64,000 bases of DNA from Magnetococcales bacterium WMHbinv6 (GCA_002753135.1 PDZV01000002.1:81718-145717); one strand, 5' to 3'. Counted from the stretch's first letter, positions 53,140 to 61,581 are shown. Program-made: numbers and translations. The notes: generated by a model not told the origin, from the letters alone.

Positions 53140-53756
53140 CACGACTGAGTGGCCTTGTTTTGTCTGTGGCCATGCTGCTGCCTGGCAAGCTGCAGGCCCT
53201 GCCTTCGGCCTTGGTGGAATTTTCGGCTGAGGTGACGCGCAGCGTTGCCACCCGTAACGGTACCAGTACGTCAGGAGCCATGTATGTTGGCAAGGAGGGT
53301 ATTCGTACCGAAAGCCGCCAGGATGATCAACCGATCTGGATGATTTTCAAACCGAAACAAAAGCTGTTCTGGACACTTTTTCCCAAACAACAGGTGTATA
53401 TGGAACGCAGCGGACTGGCGTTGGATTGGCCTCCGTTGCCCGAAGATGAACACAGCCCCTGCCGCAGCAAAAATTTTCGCTGCCAAAAATTGGGGCAAAA
53501 AGTGGTGCAGGAGCGCCACACCTGGCACTGGAACATTCAGGTTTTGACCGACAAAGGGGAGATGCCCTACGCGCAGTTATGGGTAGACCCGCGCCTGAAT
53601 GTGGCCATTCGGGAGAGCTATGCCGACGGTTTGACCATTGAAATGCACCATATTCGTGAAGCGCCTCAACCAGCTCATCTATTTGAAATACCATCTAATT
53701 TTTCTAAAATTGACCTTCCGGCGACCCCGACCGCAGACAAACCCCCTGCCAAATAG
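53136..53756 (+). CDS. Periplasmic protein resembling DUF4412/LolA-like proteins
   Basis: A 206-residue exported protein: signal peptide MTRLSGLVLSVAMLLPGKLQA, then a mostly beta domain. The pattern EFSAEVTRSVATRNG, GAMYVGKEGIRTESR, PIWMIFKPKQKLFWTLFPKQ and a Tyr is that of DUF4412-like proteins, distantly related to LolA lipoprotein carriers. Two Cys (CRSKNFRC) may form a disulfide. The ATG overlaps the stop of the previous gene (ATGA), which supports translational coupling and membership of the efflux/envelope operon. Ligand unknown. Confidence 0.65.
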   Translation: MTRLSGLVLSVAMLLPGKLQALPSALVEFSAEVTRSVATRNGTSTSGAMYVGKEGIRTESRQDDQPIWMIFKPKQKLFWTLFPKQQVYMERSGLALDWPPLPEDEHSPCRSKNFRCQKLGQKVVQERHTWHWNIQVLTDKGEMPYAQLWVDPRLNVAIRESYADGLTIEMHHIREAPQPAHLFEIPSNFSKIDLPATPTADKPPAK

Positions 53757-53788
53757 TTGCTTTTTTGTACAGTCATGCAAATTTTTCG

Positions 53789-53817
53789 TTGCAATGGTTT
53801 CTCGATCACGCTATATT
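53789..53817 (+). promoter_or_regulatory. sigma70-type promoter upstream of the globule-protein genes
   Basis: TTGCAA (53789-53794), 17 bases, TATATT (53812-53817), in an AT-rich gap of 190 bases. It could drive 53946-55712 as a unit. Confidence 0.55.
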
Positions 53818-53945
53818 AGATCTTAATAATATTCTTATGTTTATAATTCCTTTTTATCCTGGCATTATTTAGTACGAGTGACGATACTTGGGGGGTAGGG
53901 TTTGCTTTTGTGGTGTTATCTGTCTTACTGCTTCCCGGTTGCGCT

Positions 53946-54752
53946 ATGAACAGTTCAATGCAAAATTTGCGTTTAGGAAATCGCACGATTGTTTCCGTGT
54001 TGGCCATATGGTTGGGTTTAACGGCTCAGACGGCCTGTGCTGCTGCAATGGAGGCACCGTCTGACAAGGAACTCAGTACCATGGGACAGGGGTTCGGCAA
54101 ATTTGTCGGTTCATTCATGCGGCAAATGCAATCCGACGAAGAGAAAAAGGGGGTGCCTGCGGGTGGAGAAGAGCGGCGCTTGATTGAGCGACCCGCCAGC
54201 AAGGCCCCTGAGTGGCCGAGCGCTCGAGAACGGGATGAGGATGCTGGCAGCCACGGTGCAAGGCAGAGGCAACAGGCACGGCAAAATCACCACCCCCTCT
54301 ATGATCCGTGGGGAGCCAGTTGGTGGAACGATCCGGCTTTTGGCTATGATCCCTGGGGACGTGGCAACAGCTGGGTCGATCATGATTGGCAGCGTCGCCG
54401 TTGGCAGTATGGTTGGAACTATGGGCAAACCCCATCGTATGCCGCGCCTTACGGTAGCACGGGACACCCCTATGGCAATGGGGCCCCCTATCCGGGAGAG
54501 TATGAAGCGCTATCCCCCGGTGATGAAGGAGGACGGTGGCCGGGCAGTGGTTATGGCCAGCTTCCTTATGGCCAGGAACGGGGATGGTATGCTCCATATG
54601 ATAACCATCGCAATGCCTTCAACAATGAATGGTTGCGACCACGCGATGAACGGCAACAGCCAGCGGCGGATGAGTTTCTGCCCGGCTCCCGGTCAGGGGA
54701 GAGTTGGCCAGCCAATAACCGGGCACGTGAGCAACGCTGGTACCGGGAGTGA
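53946..54752 (+). CDS. Secreted Trp/Tyr/Gly/Pro-rich protein of unknown function
   Basis: A 268-residue protein with a signal peptide (RTIVSVLAIWLGLTAQTACAAA) and a mature chain that becomes low-complexity, with repeats of the type YDPWGASWWNDP, GYDPWGRGNSW, YGQTPSYAAPYGS and YGQLPYGQERGWYAPY. It has no recognised domain, but the aromatic/Gly composition is like that of the following sulfur-globule-type proteins. The start is uncertain: ATG 53946 gives a clean signal peptide, whereas GTG 53910 has a stronger ribosome site (GGGGGGTAGGG) and would add LLLPGC, a lipobox-like motif. It precedes the globule genes by 43 bases. Confidence 0.6.
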   Translation: MNSSMQNLRLGNRTIVSVLAIWLGLTAQTACAAAMEAPSDKELSTMGQGFGKFVGSFMRQMQSDEEKKGVPAGGEERRLIERPASKAPEWPSARERDEDAGSHGARQRQQARQNHHPLYDPWGASWWNDPAFGYDPWGRGNSWVDHDWQRRRWQYGWNYGQTPSYAAPYGSTGHPYGNGAPYPGEYEALSPGDEGGRWPGSGYGQLPYGQERGWYAPYDNHRNAFNNEWLRPRDERQQPAADEFLPGSRSGESWPANNRAREQRWYRE

Positions 54753-54795
54753 TGGTTGGCATATCAAGGCTTATTGGTAAAAAGGAGGCAACGAC

Positions 54796-55209
54796 ATGCA
54801 ACAAAAGCTGCGCATTGCCCTGCTGTCAATTTTTCTGATGGTGGCCGGAATGGGGGTCGCCACGACCTCGTACGCATGGGGTGGTTGGCCAGGGTCGCCG
54901 TGGGGAGGCGCTCCCGGAGGATGGTGGCCTGGTAACGGTTGGAATAACAACGCAAACAATAACTGGAATAACGGCTGGGCGAACAACTCGCTGTGGAACG
55001 GTTTGCTGAACGGACGTGGCAAGGTCAACTTCTATGTGGAAGCCGATGTCGACGGCATGATGGATTCACTTTGGGACAACGCTTGGAACAACCGTTGGAA
55101 CAATGGTTGGAATAACGGATGGAGAAATGGATGGCATCCTGGCCGCTATCCTGGTTGGGGCGGCCCTGGTTGGGGCGGCCCTGGTCGGGGCCCTGGCTGG
55201 GGATGGTAG
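54796..55209 (+). CDS. Sulfur-globule-type structural protein, first copy
   Basis: A 137-residue exported protein: signal peptide about 1-27 (ALLSIFLMVAGMGVATTSYA), then chains rich in Trp, Gly and Asn, e.g. WNNNANNNWNNGWANN and NRWNNGWNNGWRNGWHPG. The GRGKVNFYVEADVDG segment matches the central F-x-x-D-type signature of sulfur globule family proteins, and the tail is Gly/Pro/Trp (PGWGGPGWGGPGRG). Such proteins form the envelope of periplasmic sulfur globules in Chromatium-type bacteria. AAAAAGGAGG precedes the ATG. Here Trp replaces the usual Tyr as main aromatic. Function is by resemblance. Confidence 0.75.
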   Translation: MQQKLRIALLSIFLMVAGMGVATTSYAWGGWPGSPWGGAPGGWWPGNGWNNNANNNWNNGWANNSLWNGLLNGRGKVNFYVEADVDGMMDSLWDNAWNNRWNNGWNNGWRNGWHPGRYPGWGGPGWGGPGRGPGWGW

Positions 55210-55280
55210 TCACCGCCTGATTGATCGCAAGGGTGACAGGTAAGCAGTTTTTTGCAGCTCACTTTGATGGAGTACATAGA

Positions 55281-55712
55281 ATGAAAAAAGGTTTGAGTGC
55301 TTTGGCAGTGGCCGCCCTGTTGGGAAGTGCCGCGTTTTTTACCGCTGAAACAGCTTCTGCTTGGGGTCCCGGTTGGGGCGGTCCGGGTTGGAATAACGGT
55401 TGGGGCAACAACAATTGGGGCAACAACTGGGGCAATAATGGTTATGGCAACGGCAATGGCCGCGCTCGTGGCAATTTTGGTTTCAACATGAGTGGTGATG
55501 CCGATGGCGGTGGTTGGGGTAACAATAACTGGAACAACAGCAATAACTGGAACAATGGCTGGAACAATGGCTGGCATCCGGGTTATGGCTATGGTCCGGG
55601 TTGGGGTGGTCCCCATGGTGGTCCTTGGGGCGCTCCTGGTTATGGTCCGGCCTGGGGTGGTCCGAACGCACCTGTCGCTCCCCAAGCAGCTCCGCAAGCC
55701 GAAGCCAAATAA
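55281..55712 (+). CDS. Sulfur-globule-type structural protein, second copy
   Basis: A 143-residue exported protein with signal peptide MKKGLSALAVAALLGSAAFF (cut after ASA near 27). The mature part has the repeats GWGNNNWGNNWGNNGYGNG and NWNNGWNNGWHPGYGYGPG, the sulfur globule family signature ARGNFGFNMSGDADG, and the typical Ala/Pro/Val-rich C-terminus APVAPQAAPQAEAK. It is closer to known sulfur globule proteins than its upstream neighbour, with which it shares NNGWNNGWHPG, so the two are probably an old tandem duplication. A terminator follows at 55889. Confidence 0.82.
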   Translation: MKKGLSALAVAALLGSAAFFTAETASAWGPGWGGPGWNNGWGNNNWGNNWGNNGYGNGNGRARGNFGFNMSGDADGGGWGNNNWNNSNNWNNGWNNGWHPGYGYGPGWGGPHGGPWGAPGYGPAWGGPNAPVAPQAAPQAEAK

Positions 55713-56072
55713 TCCGGCTGTTTTTGATCGCGATGAGTCGGTTTGAAAAGCGTTTGTGCAAGCGCGCGACAACCGGACAGGTTTCGAGCGGCGCACAGCA
55801 GAAAGCGGTGCCAATGAAACGGCAGGCAGGCACCACAAACCGTACCGCAGCGCAAAATCAGAGCCTGCAGGCGATTTGAGTATGGATGAAAAAGGGGATG
55901 TGATGCACGCATCCCCTTTTTTATTTTTTGCCTTCGGTGTAGATGGACGGTTTTCAAACACCTGGAAAACCCTGTAATCTTATGCAGCCGCTCGACTGGA
56001 CTGCGGATGGCATGCCAGCGGCTGCGGGAGAACCACTTTGTTGCCACCGGGTCAATTTGGATGTAACCAGCC
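55713..56072. other. Intergenic stretch with terminator
   Basis: No supported gene between the second globule gene and the ParA-like gene. The terminator at 55889-55928 ends the globule transcript. A promoter for the ParA-like gene must lie in the last 140 bases but no clear hexamers were found. Confidence 0.5.
55889..55928 (+). terminator. Rho-independent terminator after the sulfur-globule genes
   Basis: AAAAGGGGATG pairs with CATCCCCTTTT around a 9-base loop (55890-55920) and runs into a T-rich tract. It may act in both directions because of the flanking A and T runs. Confidence 0.9.
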
Positions 56073-56744
56073 ATGATTACTGTGATTGGCAATCTCAAGG
56101 GCGGATGTGGAAAAAGCACCATCACCTTCAACCTGGCCATTTGGTTGGCCGGGGCCGGGGAAAATGTGGTCGCTTTTGATCTGGATCCGCAGGCCACATT
56201 AAGCGATGTGGCCGATGTTCGTCAGGAAGAAGGGGTACTGCCCGCCATCACCGTCTATCGTCCAGAGAGTAACCCGACCAAAATTATGCGGGAACATCAG
56301 GGCGAAGTGTTGGTGGATGTGGGTGCCTCCAACTTGTGGGCCATGCGGCAGGCGATTGCCATGGCGCAACGTATTTTGGTTCCGGTGCCTCCCAGTCAAG
56401 CGGATGTCTGGTCTACGGCCCGTTTTCGCGATATTATTAACGAAACCGTAATCAACCGCAAAGAACCGCCGGAAATTTTGCTGTTCATCAACCGGGCCGA
56501 CACCCACCCAGGGATCAGGGAATCCCGTGAAACGGAAAGTGCTTTGGCCTCGTTGGCCGGGGTGACGTTGTTGGAAAACCGCATCAGTCAACGCACAGCC
56601 TACCGTCGTTCCTTCAGCGAAGGTCGTGCCGTCTTTGAACTGAGCGGAAGCAATAAAGCGGCAGAAGAGTTTTTGCAACTGGCAGCCCGTCTTTATCCAG
56701 AGCTGCCGCCCTTCAAAAAGAAAAGCAACAAGGCACAGCATTAA
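56073..56744 (+). CDS. Orphan ParA/MinD-like ATPase
   Basis: A 223-residue deviant-Walker ATPase. The P-loop is GNLKGGCGKSTITFNLA near residues 6-22, with the signature Lys of ParA proteins; FDLDPQATLSDVADVR holds the A' Asp, and the Walker B strand reads VLVDVGASN instead of the common DTPP. The helical C-terminal part is shorter than in chromosomal ParA (about 255) and there is no N-terminal HTH. No parB or parS is adjacent; the next gene is a membrane coiled-coil protein 18 bases away. This setting is like cargo-positioning ParA homologues (McdA, PpfA type); the cargo is unknown. Confidence 0.82.
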   Translation: MITVIGNLKGGCGKSTITFNLAIWLAGAGENVVAFDLDPQATLSDVADVRQEEGVLPAITVYRPESNPTKIMREHQGEVLVDVGASNLWAMRQAIAMAQRILVPVPPSQADVWSTARFRDIINETVINRKEPPEILLFINRADTHPGIRESRETESALASLAGVTLLENRISQRTAYRRSFSEGRAVFELSGSNKAAEEFLQLAARLYPELPPFKKKSNKAQH

Positions 56745-56762
56745 ACAAGGAGTCCCCTTCCG

Positions 56763-57500
56763 ATGACGGATGTGAATAGCCCAAACGATTCTTCTTCCCC
56801 GCAGCAGCCTTGTGCCGATGAGGGAGGGAACAGTGAGCGGAGTGCGGGACATACCCGTTCTCATAAGCATTATCCGGTGATTCCGGCGGGTAAGTTTGCC
56901 GAATGTGGTGACTGTTCCGGAATGGTATTGGCGGAATTTGCCAAAAGTTTCGACAAGAGCGCACGTCGCTGGGAACTGATTGTCTATCCTTCCCTGTTTG
57001 CCTTCATCATTTTGGCCATGTACGGCTTTTTTCTGATCTATAGCCTGACGCAGGATATTCGCACCATGGCCTCATCGATTGACCCGAAAATGGGCATCAA
57101 CATGGGCAGTCTCTCCACCAACGTCGGGCTGTTGGCCACCAATATTGAACTGATGTCGACCCATCTGGAGTATATCAGTGACAACATGGAGACCATGTCG
57201 GTGGATCTGCAGAGTGTTTCGACCAATATGGAGCAGATGACCGATACCATCCAGGGGATGGGCAACAGTGTCAGTCAGATGGAACGGTCCACCGCGGATA
57301 TGAACCGCAACATGGCCGCCATGACCAAAACGGTGGATAACATGTCCAGCAAATTGAATTTGCTGGTACCCATGGCCAAAGACATGAACGGTTTGGCCCA
57401 AGCCATTCATGCCATCACCGGTGCCGTCCATGTCATGAGCTATGACATGAACAGCGCCACCCGACCCATGAGCTTTATGAACCGATTTATGCCGTGGTAA
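56763..57500 (+). CDS. Membrane-anchored protein with Met at heptad-like intervals
   Basis: A 245-residue protein of no recognised family. Residues 1-75 are hydrophilic with a Cys pair (ECGDCSG near 47-53); one membrane helix follows (about 76-98, LIVYPSLFAFIILAMYGFFL); then about 140 residues of coiled coil with Met at about seven-residue spacing (NMETMSVDLQSVSTNMEQM, DTIQGMGNSVSQMERS, NMAAMTKTVDNMSS). Positive residues before the helix suggest N-terminus inside, coil outside the inner membrane. It is in an operon with the ParA-like gene and AAGGAG precedes ATG 56763. It could be the membrane receptor or cargo adaptor for that ATPase. Confidence 0.65.
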   Translation: MTDVNSPNDSSSPQQPCADEGGNSERSAGHTRSHKHYPVIPAGKFAECGDCSGMVLAEFAKSFDKSARRWELIVYPSLFAFIILAMYGFFLIYSLTQDIRTMASSIDPKMGINMGSLSTNVGLLATNIELMSTHLEYISDNMETMSVDLQSVSTNMEQMTDTIQGMGNSVSQMERSTADMNRNMAAMTKTVDNMSSKLNLLVPMAKDMNGLAQAIHAITGAVHVMSYDMNSATRPMSFMNRFMPW

Positions 57501-57556
57501 TACAGACAATCGGTGTCATCCCTTTTTTTGCAGCTATCGTGTAAGGAATCCGTATC

Positions 57557-58912
57557 GTGTCCACCTCTACCTGGCATCCTTTGTCCTGGCGACAATTCAA
57601 GGCACTTCAACAACCCGAGTGGCCGGACAGGCCGTTGCTCGATGAGGTCTATGACAATCTCAGCCGTTATCCTCCCCTGGTGTTTGCCGGTGAGGTGCGC
57701 GATCTGAAAAGCCATTTGGGCGATGTGGCACAAGGGAAAGCCTTTTTGTTGCAAGGGGGAGATTGCGCCGAGTCATTCAGTGATTTTACCGCCAATGCCA
57801 TTCGCGACAAACTCAAAGTATTGTTGCAAATGGCGGTGATTCTGACCCATGGCCTGGGCAAGCCGGTGATCAAGGTGGGACGCATTGCTGGTCAGTTTGC
57901 CAAACCCCGTTCCAGTCCGGTGGAAGTACAAAACGGGGTCACGTTACCCAGTTTTCGCGGTGAATCGGTCAACGATCCCTCGTTCACCGAAGATGCCCGC
58001 ATTCCCGATCCGCGCCGTTTGGAACGGGCCTATTTTCAATCGGCCAGCACAATCAATCTGCTGCGCGCTTTTACCTGTGGCGGTTTTGCCGACTTGCGGC
58101 AACTGCATAACTGGAACCAGGATTTTGTTGCGCAAAGTCCGCAGGGCCAACGCTATGCTCTGTTGGCCGATCAACTGAGCGATGCCCTGCGTTTCATGAA
58201 GGCGATTGGCATCAACGGTCATCAACATGGCTCCGTACTGCGCGAGGTGGAATATTTCACCAGCCATGAGGCGTTGATTCTGGAATATGAGAGTGCCTTG
58301 ACCCGTTGTGACTCGTTGACCGGTGATTATTATGACTGCTCGGCACACATGTTGTGGATTGGCGAACGGACCCGGCAACCGGATGGGGCCCATGTGGAAT
58401 TTTTACGGGGTGTAAAAAACCCTGTCGGTGTCAAAATTGGACCCACGGTGACAGCGGATGAGGTGTTGGGCCTGTGTGATCGACTGAATCCCCACAATGA
58501 ACCGGGTCGTCTGACCTTGATCACCCGTTCCGGGCACGGCCGCATCGAACAATCGTTGCCGCCACTGTTGCGGGCCATGGCTCCAGAAGGAAGAGCCATT
58601 GCCTGGGTGTGCGACCCGATGCATGGCAACACCTATGAAGCACCGGGTCGGATCAAAACCCGCTCCATGGAACACATTCTGTCTGAGTTGAAAAGTTTCT
58701 TCACCATTCATCAGGCAGAGGGGACCATACCGGGTGGCGTCCACTTTGAACTGACCGGCGACAATGTCACTGAATGTATCGGCGGCTCCCATGAAATTCG
58801 CGAGGAACACCTAAGCGAACGTTATGAAACCACCTGTGACCCACGGCTCAATGTGGCACAAAGCCTGGACGTCGCTTTCCTTGTGGCCGAACTTCTTCGC
58901 GGAGCGGTTTAA
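57557..58912 (+). CDS. Class II 3-deoxy-7-phosphoheptulonate synthase
   Basis: First step of the shikimate pathway, joining phosphoenolpyruvate and erythrose 4-phosphate. The 451-residue length and motifs are those of the plant-like class II enzyme: FLLQGGDCAESF, VIKVGRIAGQFAKPRS, LPSFRGESVND, HMLWIGERTRQPDGAHVEF, NPVGVKIGP, CDPMHGNT and the late ESRYETTCDPRLN-type SERYETTCDPRLN with metal ligands. It starts with GTG 57557 after AAGGAA. It is monocistronic, with a gene-poor stretch after it. Class II enzymes occur in many proteobacteria. Confidence 0.95.
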   Translation: MSTSTWHPLSWRQFKALQQPEWPDRPLLDEVYDNLSRYPPLVFAGEVRDLKSHLGDVAQGKAFLLQGGDCAESFSDFTANAIRDKLKVLLQMAVILTHGLGKPVIKVGRIAGQFAKPRSSPVEVQNGVTLPSFRGESVNDPSFTEDARIPDPRRLERAYFQSASTINLLRAFTCGGFADLRQLHNWNQDFVAQSPQGQRYALLADQLSDALRFMKAIGINGHQHGSVLREVEYFTSHEALILEYESALTRCDSLTGDYYDCSAHMLWIGERTRQPDGAHVEFLRGVKNPVGVKIGPTVTADEVLGLCDRLNPHNEPGRLTLITRSGHGRIEQSLPPLLRAMAPEGRAIAWVCDPMHGNTYEAPGRIKTRSMEHILSELKSFFTIHQAEGTIPGGVHFELTGDNVTECIGGSHEIREEHLSERYETTCDPRLNVAQSLDVAFLVAELLRGAV

Positions 58913-59555
58913 GCAGACGCTGCCGTCCGATCAGCACAGGAAGCCGTTTGCCCCCTTGTGGAAAAAGGGCAGGAAAATAGAGGCTGGGATAGATCATCCG
59001 ATGGCACTCCTTTCGACATGGCGATCCGCACCGTTGGCACCAGGCAGGGCGGGATAGACATGGCCCGGTTTTTGGCTGCTCCAACGGTTGCGCACATGCC
59101 AAACCGGGCTGGGTACCTGTCGGGAAACCGCCTGGCTGGCAAGACGATCCAGCAAACCGTTGCCATGGCGACGTGACGAAGAGAGTTGCCAATCTTCCAT
59201 AGTCGAAATCCTCTCGTAGACGGACAGGGTGAAAGCTAAAGAGTCGGGTCAGCCTTGGTACTGCCTTGTGCGGGGCTGGCTTGCGTTGGTAAGCATCGTT
59301 AATGCAAGGCTCCTGCCACCTTATACTCTTATACATCTTCATAAATTCATTGAATATTTGCACAACGACTCGTGTAAAAGTCAAAATAATGACAAGCAAG
59401 ACGCCACAAGTGACGAATCGCCGACACCTACCCCTATGCAATTTTATATAAAATTATTGGCCTGATTTATGCTTATTGGTTGATGCCTGTTGCGGCCATA
59501 CGGATCGACTGGTCTCCATGCGCCGCGCCATCGACCCCTGCTTGTGAGGATCATC
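58913..59555. other. Gene-poor stretch
   Basis: Between the DAHP synthase and carbonic anhydrase genes. Only one weak candidate gene is seen, a 68-codon minus-strand frame (58994-59200). The 3' half is AT-rich and likely holds the carbonic anhydrase promoter. Larger minus-strand frames overlap the end of the DAHP synthase gene and look like shadows. Confidence 0.5.
58994..59200 (-). CDS. Possible small protein (68 residues)
   Basis: The only reason to list this frame is its start: ATG 59200 preceded at seven bases by GAGAGGATT. The product is Arg/Ser/Pro-rich (MEDWQLSSSRRHGNGLLD at the N-terminus) with no membrane helix or domain. It could equally be noise. Confidence 0.25.
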   Translation of the reverse strand: MEDWQLSSSRRHGNGLLDRLASQAVSRQVPSPVWHVRNRWSSQKPGHVYPALPGANGADRHVERSAIG

Positions 59556-60101
59556 ATGCCAATTGAACCGTATCGGGGCATTTTGCCGACCATCGATCCG
59601 ACTGCCTATGTTCACCCTTCGGCAATCATCATCGGGGATGTGCATATCGGAGCCTACAGTTCCATCTGGCCGGGGGTGGTCATTCGCGGCGATGTCAATT
59701 TTGTTCGTATCGGTGCCCGCAGCAACATTCAGGATGGTTCCATATTGCACGTCACCCGACCCACTGAAGAGAATCCCAACGGTATCCCGTTATTGATTGA
59801 AGATGAGGTAACCATCGGCCATCAAGTCTCTCTGCATGCCTGTCATCTGCGTTCGCGCAGCATGGTCGGCATCGGTGCCATCGTGCTGGATGGGGTGGTG
59901 GTCGAAGAAGAGGCCATGGTCGGGGCAGGCAGTCTGGTCGCCCCTGGCAAACGGGTTGCCAGCGGTGAACTGTGGCTCGGTTCACCGGCCAAGCCGGTGC
60001 GTCTGCTCGATGAACGGGCGCGCCAGGCCATTGCGGCCACCACGGAAAATTATGTTCGTCTGGCCACAGAATTTCGCCAGGCATTGCAGACTTCGGGCTG
60101 A
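59556..60101 (+). CDS. Gamma-carbonic anhydrase family protein
   Basis: A 181-residue left-handed beta-helix protein of the CamH/YrdA type. The hexapeptide repeats are clear (VHIGAYSSIWPGVVIRGDVN, IRIGARSNIQDGS-type); zinc-ligand His occur in LHVTRP, TIGHQVSLHACHL, as expected for trimeric active sites. The C-terminus is an alpha helix packing on the coil (ARQAIAATTENYVRLATEF). ATG 59556 is six bases after GAGGA. The kinase gene starts one base after its stop. Carbonic anhydrase activity in this subfamily is not always present. Confidence 0.88.
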   Translation: MPIEPYRGILPTIDPTAYVHPSAIIIGDVHIGAYSSIWPGVVIRGDVNFVRIGARSNIQDGSILHVTRPTEENPNGIPLLIEDEVTIGHQVSLHACHLRSRSMVGIGAIVLDGVVVEEEAMVGAGSLVAPGKRVASGELWLGSPAKPVRLLDERARQAIAATTENYVRLATEFRQALQTSG

Positions 60102-60102
60102 A

Positions 60103-60966
60103 ATGGTGGCAAAGATGCAGACAGAATCATGCAACGAACCCAGTCAATTGGGACGCTACCATGTCATCCGCCTGTTGGATCAGGGAGCAACCGGTCCGGT
60201 CTATGAAGGAATAGATGGCCAGCAACAAAACCGGGTGGCGATCAAAACCATCCATCCGGCCCTGTTGACGGCTGCTGATCGGCAACGCCTGCTGGATCGT
60301 CTGCGCGACGAAGCCCGTCTGTTTGGCTCTTTTACCCATCACAACATTGCCCGCTTTCGGGAATATAACGAAGATGGCGACGTGCCGTTTATCGCCATGG
60401 AACTGTTGCAAGGTCACAATTTACGGGAGGTGATCGAACAGCAACAACGCCTGGCGGTTGCACGTGTGGTTGCCATCATCGGGCAAATTCTCGACGCTGC
60501 CGCCTATCTGCACGCACAGGGCATCATCCATCTGGACTTGAAACCCGCCAATATTGTCTTGTTGGAACAGGATCGGATCAAAATTACCGATTTTGGCATC
60601 GCCCGCTTCAGCCATCTGCCTGGCGCTGAGCAAACACCGATTGCCGGTACACCGGCCTACATGTCACCGGAACAGTTGATGGGGCATCCGCTGGATGCGC
60701 GCAGCGACCTTTTTTCCATCGCTGTCATTTTGTATGAGCTGCTGACCGGTGTACGTCCCTTTCCCGGCAAGCAGGTTGTCAATATTGTGCAACGGGTTTT
60801 GAACCTCACGCCGGAGCCGGTATCACAGCTCAACCCGCAACTGGCACCGGCGTGGGACAGTCTGCTTTATAAAGCTTTGGCCAAGCAGCCTGCAGAGCGG
60901 TTTGCGGATGCAGAAAGCATGCAGCTGGCCATCCAACAAACCGCTCAAACACTTTGCCTCAATTGA
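60103..60966 (+). CDS. Serine/threonine protein kinase (Hanks-type, HLD variant)
   Basis: A 287-residue soluble kinase. Recognised subdomains: Gly-rich loop LLDQGATGPVYEG, ATP-anchoring Lys in VAIKTIH, catalytic loop HLDLKPAN near 143-150, ITDFGIAR, GTPAYMSPEQ and the DLFSIAVILYELLTG helix. The HRD motif is HLD, so the Arg that links activation-loop phosphorylation to catalysis is missing and regulation may not need it. There is no membrane helix or PASTA domain. ATG 60103 overlaps the previous transcription unit by position (one base after the stop); ATG 60115 is an alternative. Substrates unknown. Confidence 0.88.
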   Translation: MVAKMQTESCNEPSQLGRYHVIRLLDQGATGPVYEGIDGQQQNRVAIKTIHPALLTAADRQRLLDRLRDEARLFGSFTHHNIARFREYNEDGDVPFIAMELLQGHNLREVIEQQQRLAVARVVAIIGQILDAAAYLHAQGIIHLDLKPANIVLLEQDRIKITDFGIARFSHLPGAEQTPIAGTPAYMSPEQLMGHPLDARSDLFSIAVILYELLTGVRPFPGKQVVNIVQRVLNLTPEPVSQLNPQLAPAWDSLLYKALAKQPAERFADAESMQLAIQQTAQTLCLN

Positions 60967-61053
60967 GAGCGTGCGGCGGCGTAGCGGGTTTGTTCGCTTC
61001 TCGCCTGTCCCACTGATATGTCTGTCGCTCGTGACGATTTATTCACAAGCCCA

Positions 61054-61341
61054 CTACTCTCGATGTGCCCCACTGCCCGGCATTTCATCGAACACCTGCT
61101 GTACCAGTGCCTGAATCGCCCGTCCGACTGCCTCGGGGATCGGCAATGGGTCCTGCGCACGCAACAACTGTAAAGCCCGGCGGTAAAAGTCCATTCCTGC
61201 CAGATCGACGGAATCCGTTCCGTTCACAGATCGGGCTGCTTGTACCGCATTGGCCGGGGATCCGGCATTACTCCCACGCGCCGCCATGAACCAACCACCT
61301 TGTTGTATGGAACTGCTCTGTCCCACGACATTGGTGCCCAT
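61054..61341 (-). CDS. Small protein of unknown function
   Basis: A 95-residue product with a Gly/Ser/Ala-rich first half (MGTNVVGQSSSIQQGGWFMA) and an amphipathic helical second half (GMDFYRRALQLLRAQ, PIPEAVGRAIQALVQQVFDEM). AGAGGTGG is five bases upstream of ATG 61341, which is why this start was chosen over the frame opening at 61416. No domain is recognised. The gene converges with the kinase gene and a repeat element lies upstream. Confidence 0.5.
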   Translation of the reverse strand: MGTNVVGQSSSIQQGGWFMAARGSNAGSPANAVQAARSVNGTDSVDLAGMDFYRRALQLLRAQDPLPIPEAVGRAIQALVQQVFDEMPGSGAHRE

Positions 61342-61425
61342 CGTGCCACCTCTTTCGGTTCTGGTGCGTTTATCCTTCCTTATACTTGTTGATCGGCAAA
61401 TTTTCCCCCGACTCAAGCAAAAAAT

Positions 61426-61581
61426 GCTGCGCAGATTTGGCTACGCCAAAGCTGCTTCGGTGAAAGCGCACCAGAAACGAGGCACCGCCTCTGCACTCCG
61501 GCAGGGAGGATGATCCGCCCTGCACCCACCAGAACTTTGGCTGCAGTTCATTGCAAATGCAGCGATCCAGAGGAGCTGAAT
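61426..61581 (-). repeat. Dispersed structured repeat, copy 2 (156 bp)
   Basis: Inverted relative to 30398-30555 and nearly the same over the whole length. The GCAGATTTGG/CCAAAGCTGC hairpin has one mismatch here and the GCAGGG/CCCTGC stem is shortened. It lies between hisI and the small gene at 61054. Confidence 0.85.

Noticed and set aside
58848-59441. 197-codon minus-strand frame after the DAHP synthase
   Set aside because: Overlaps the 3' end of a conserved gene in antisense, Arg/Pro/Cys-rich, no ribosome site.
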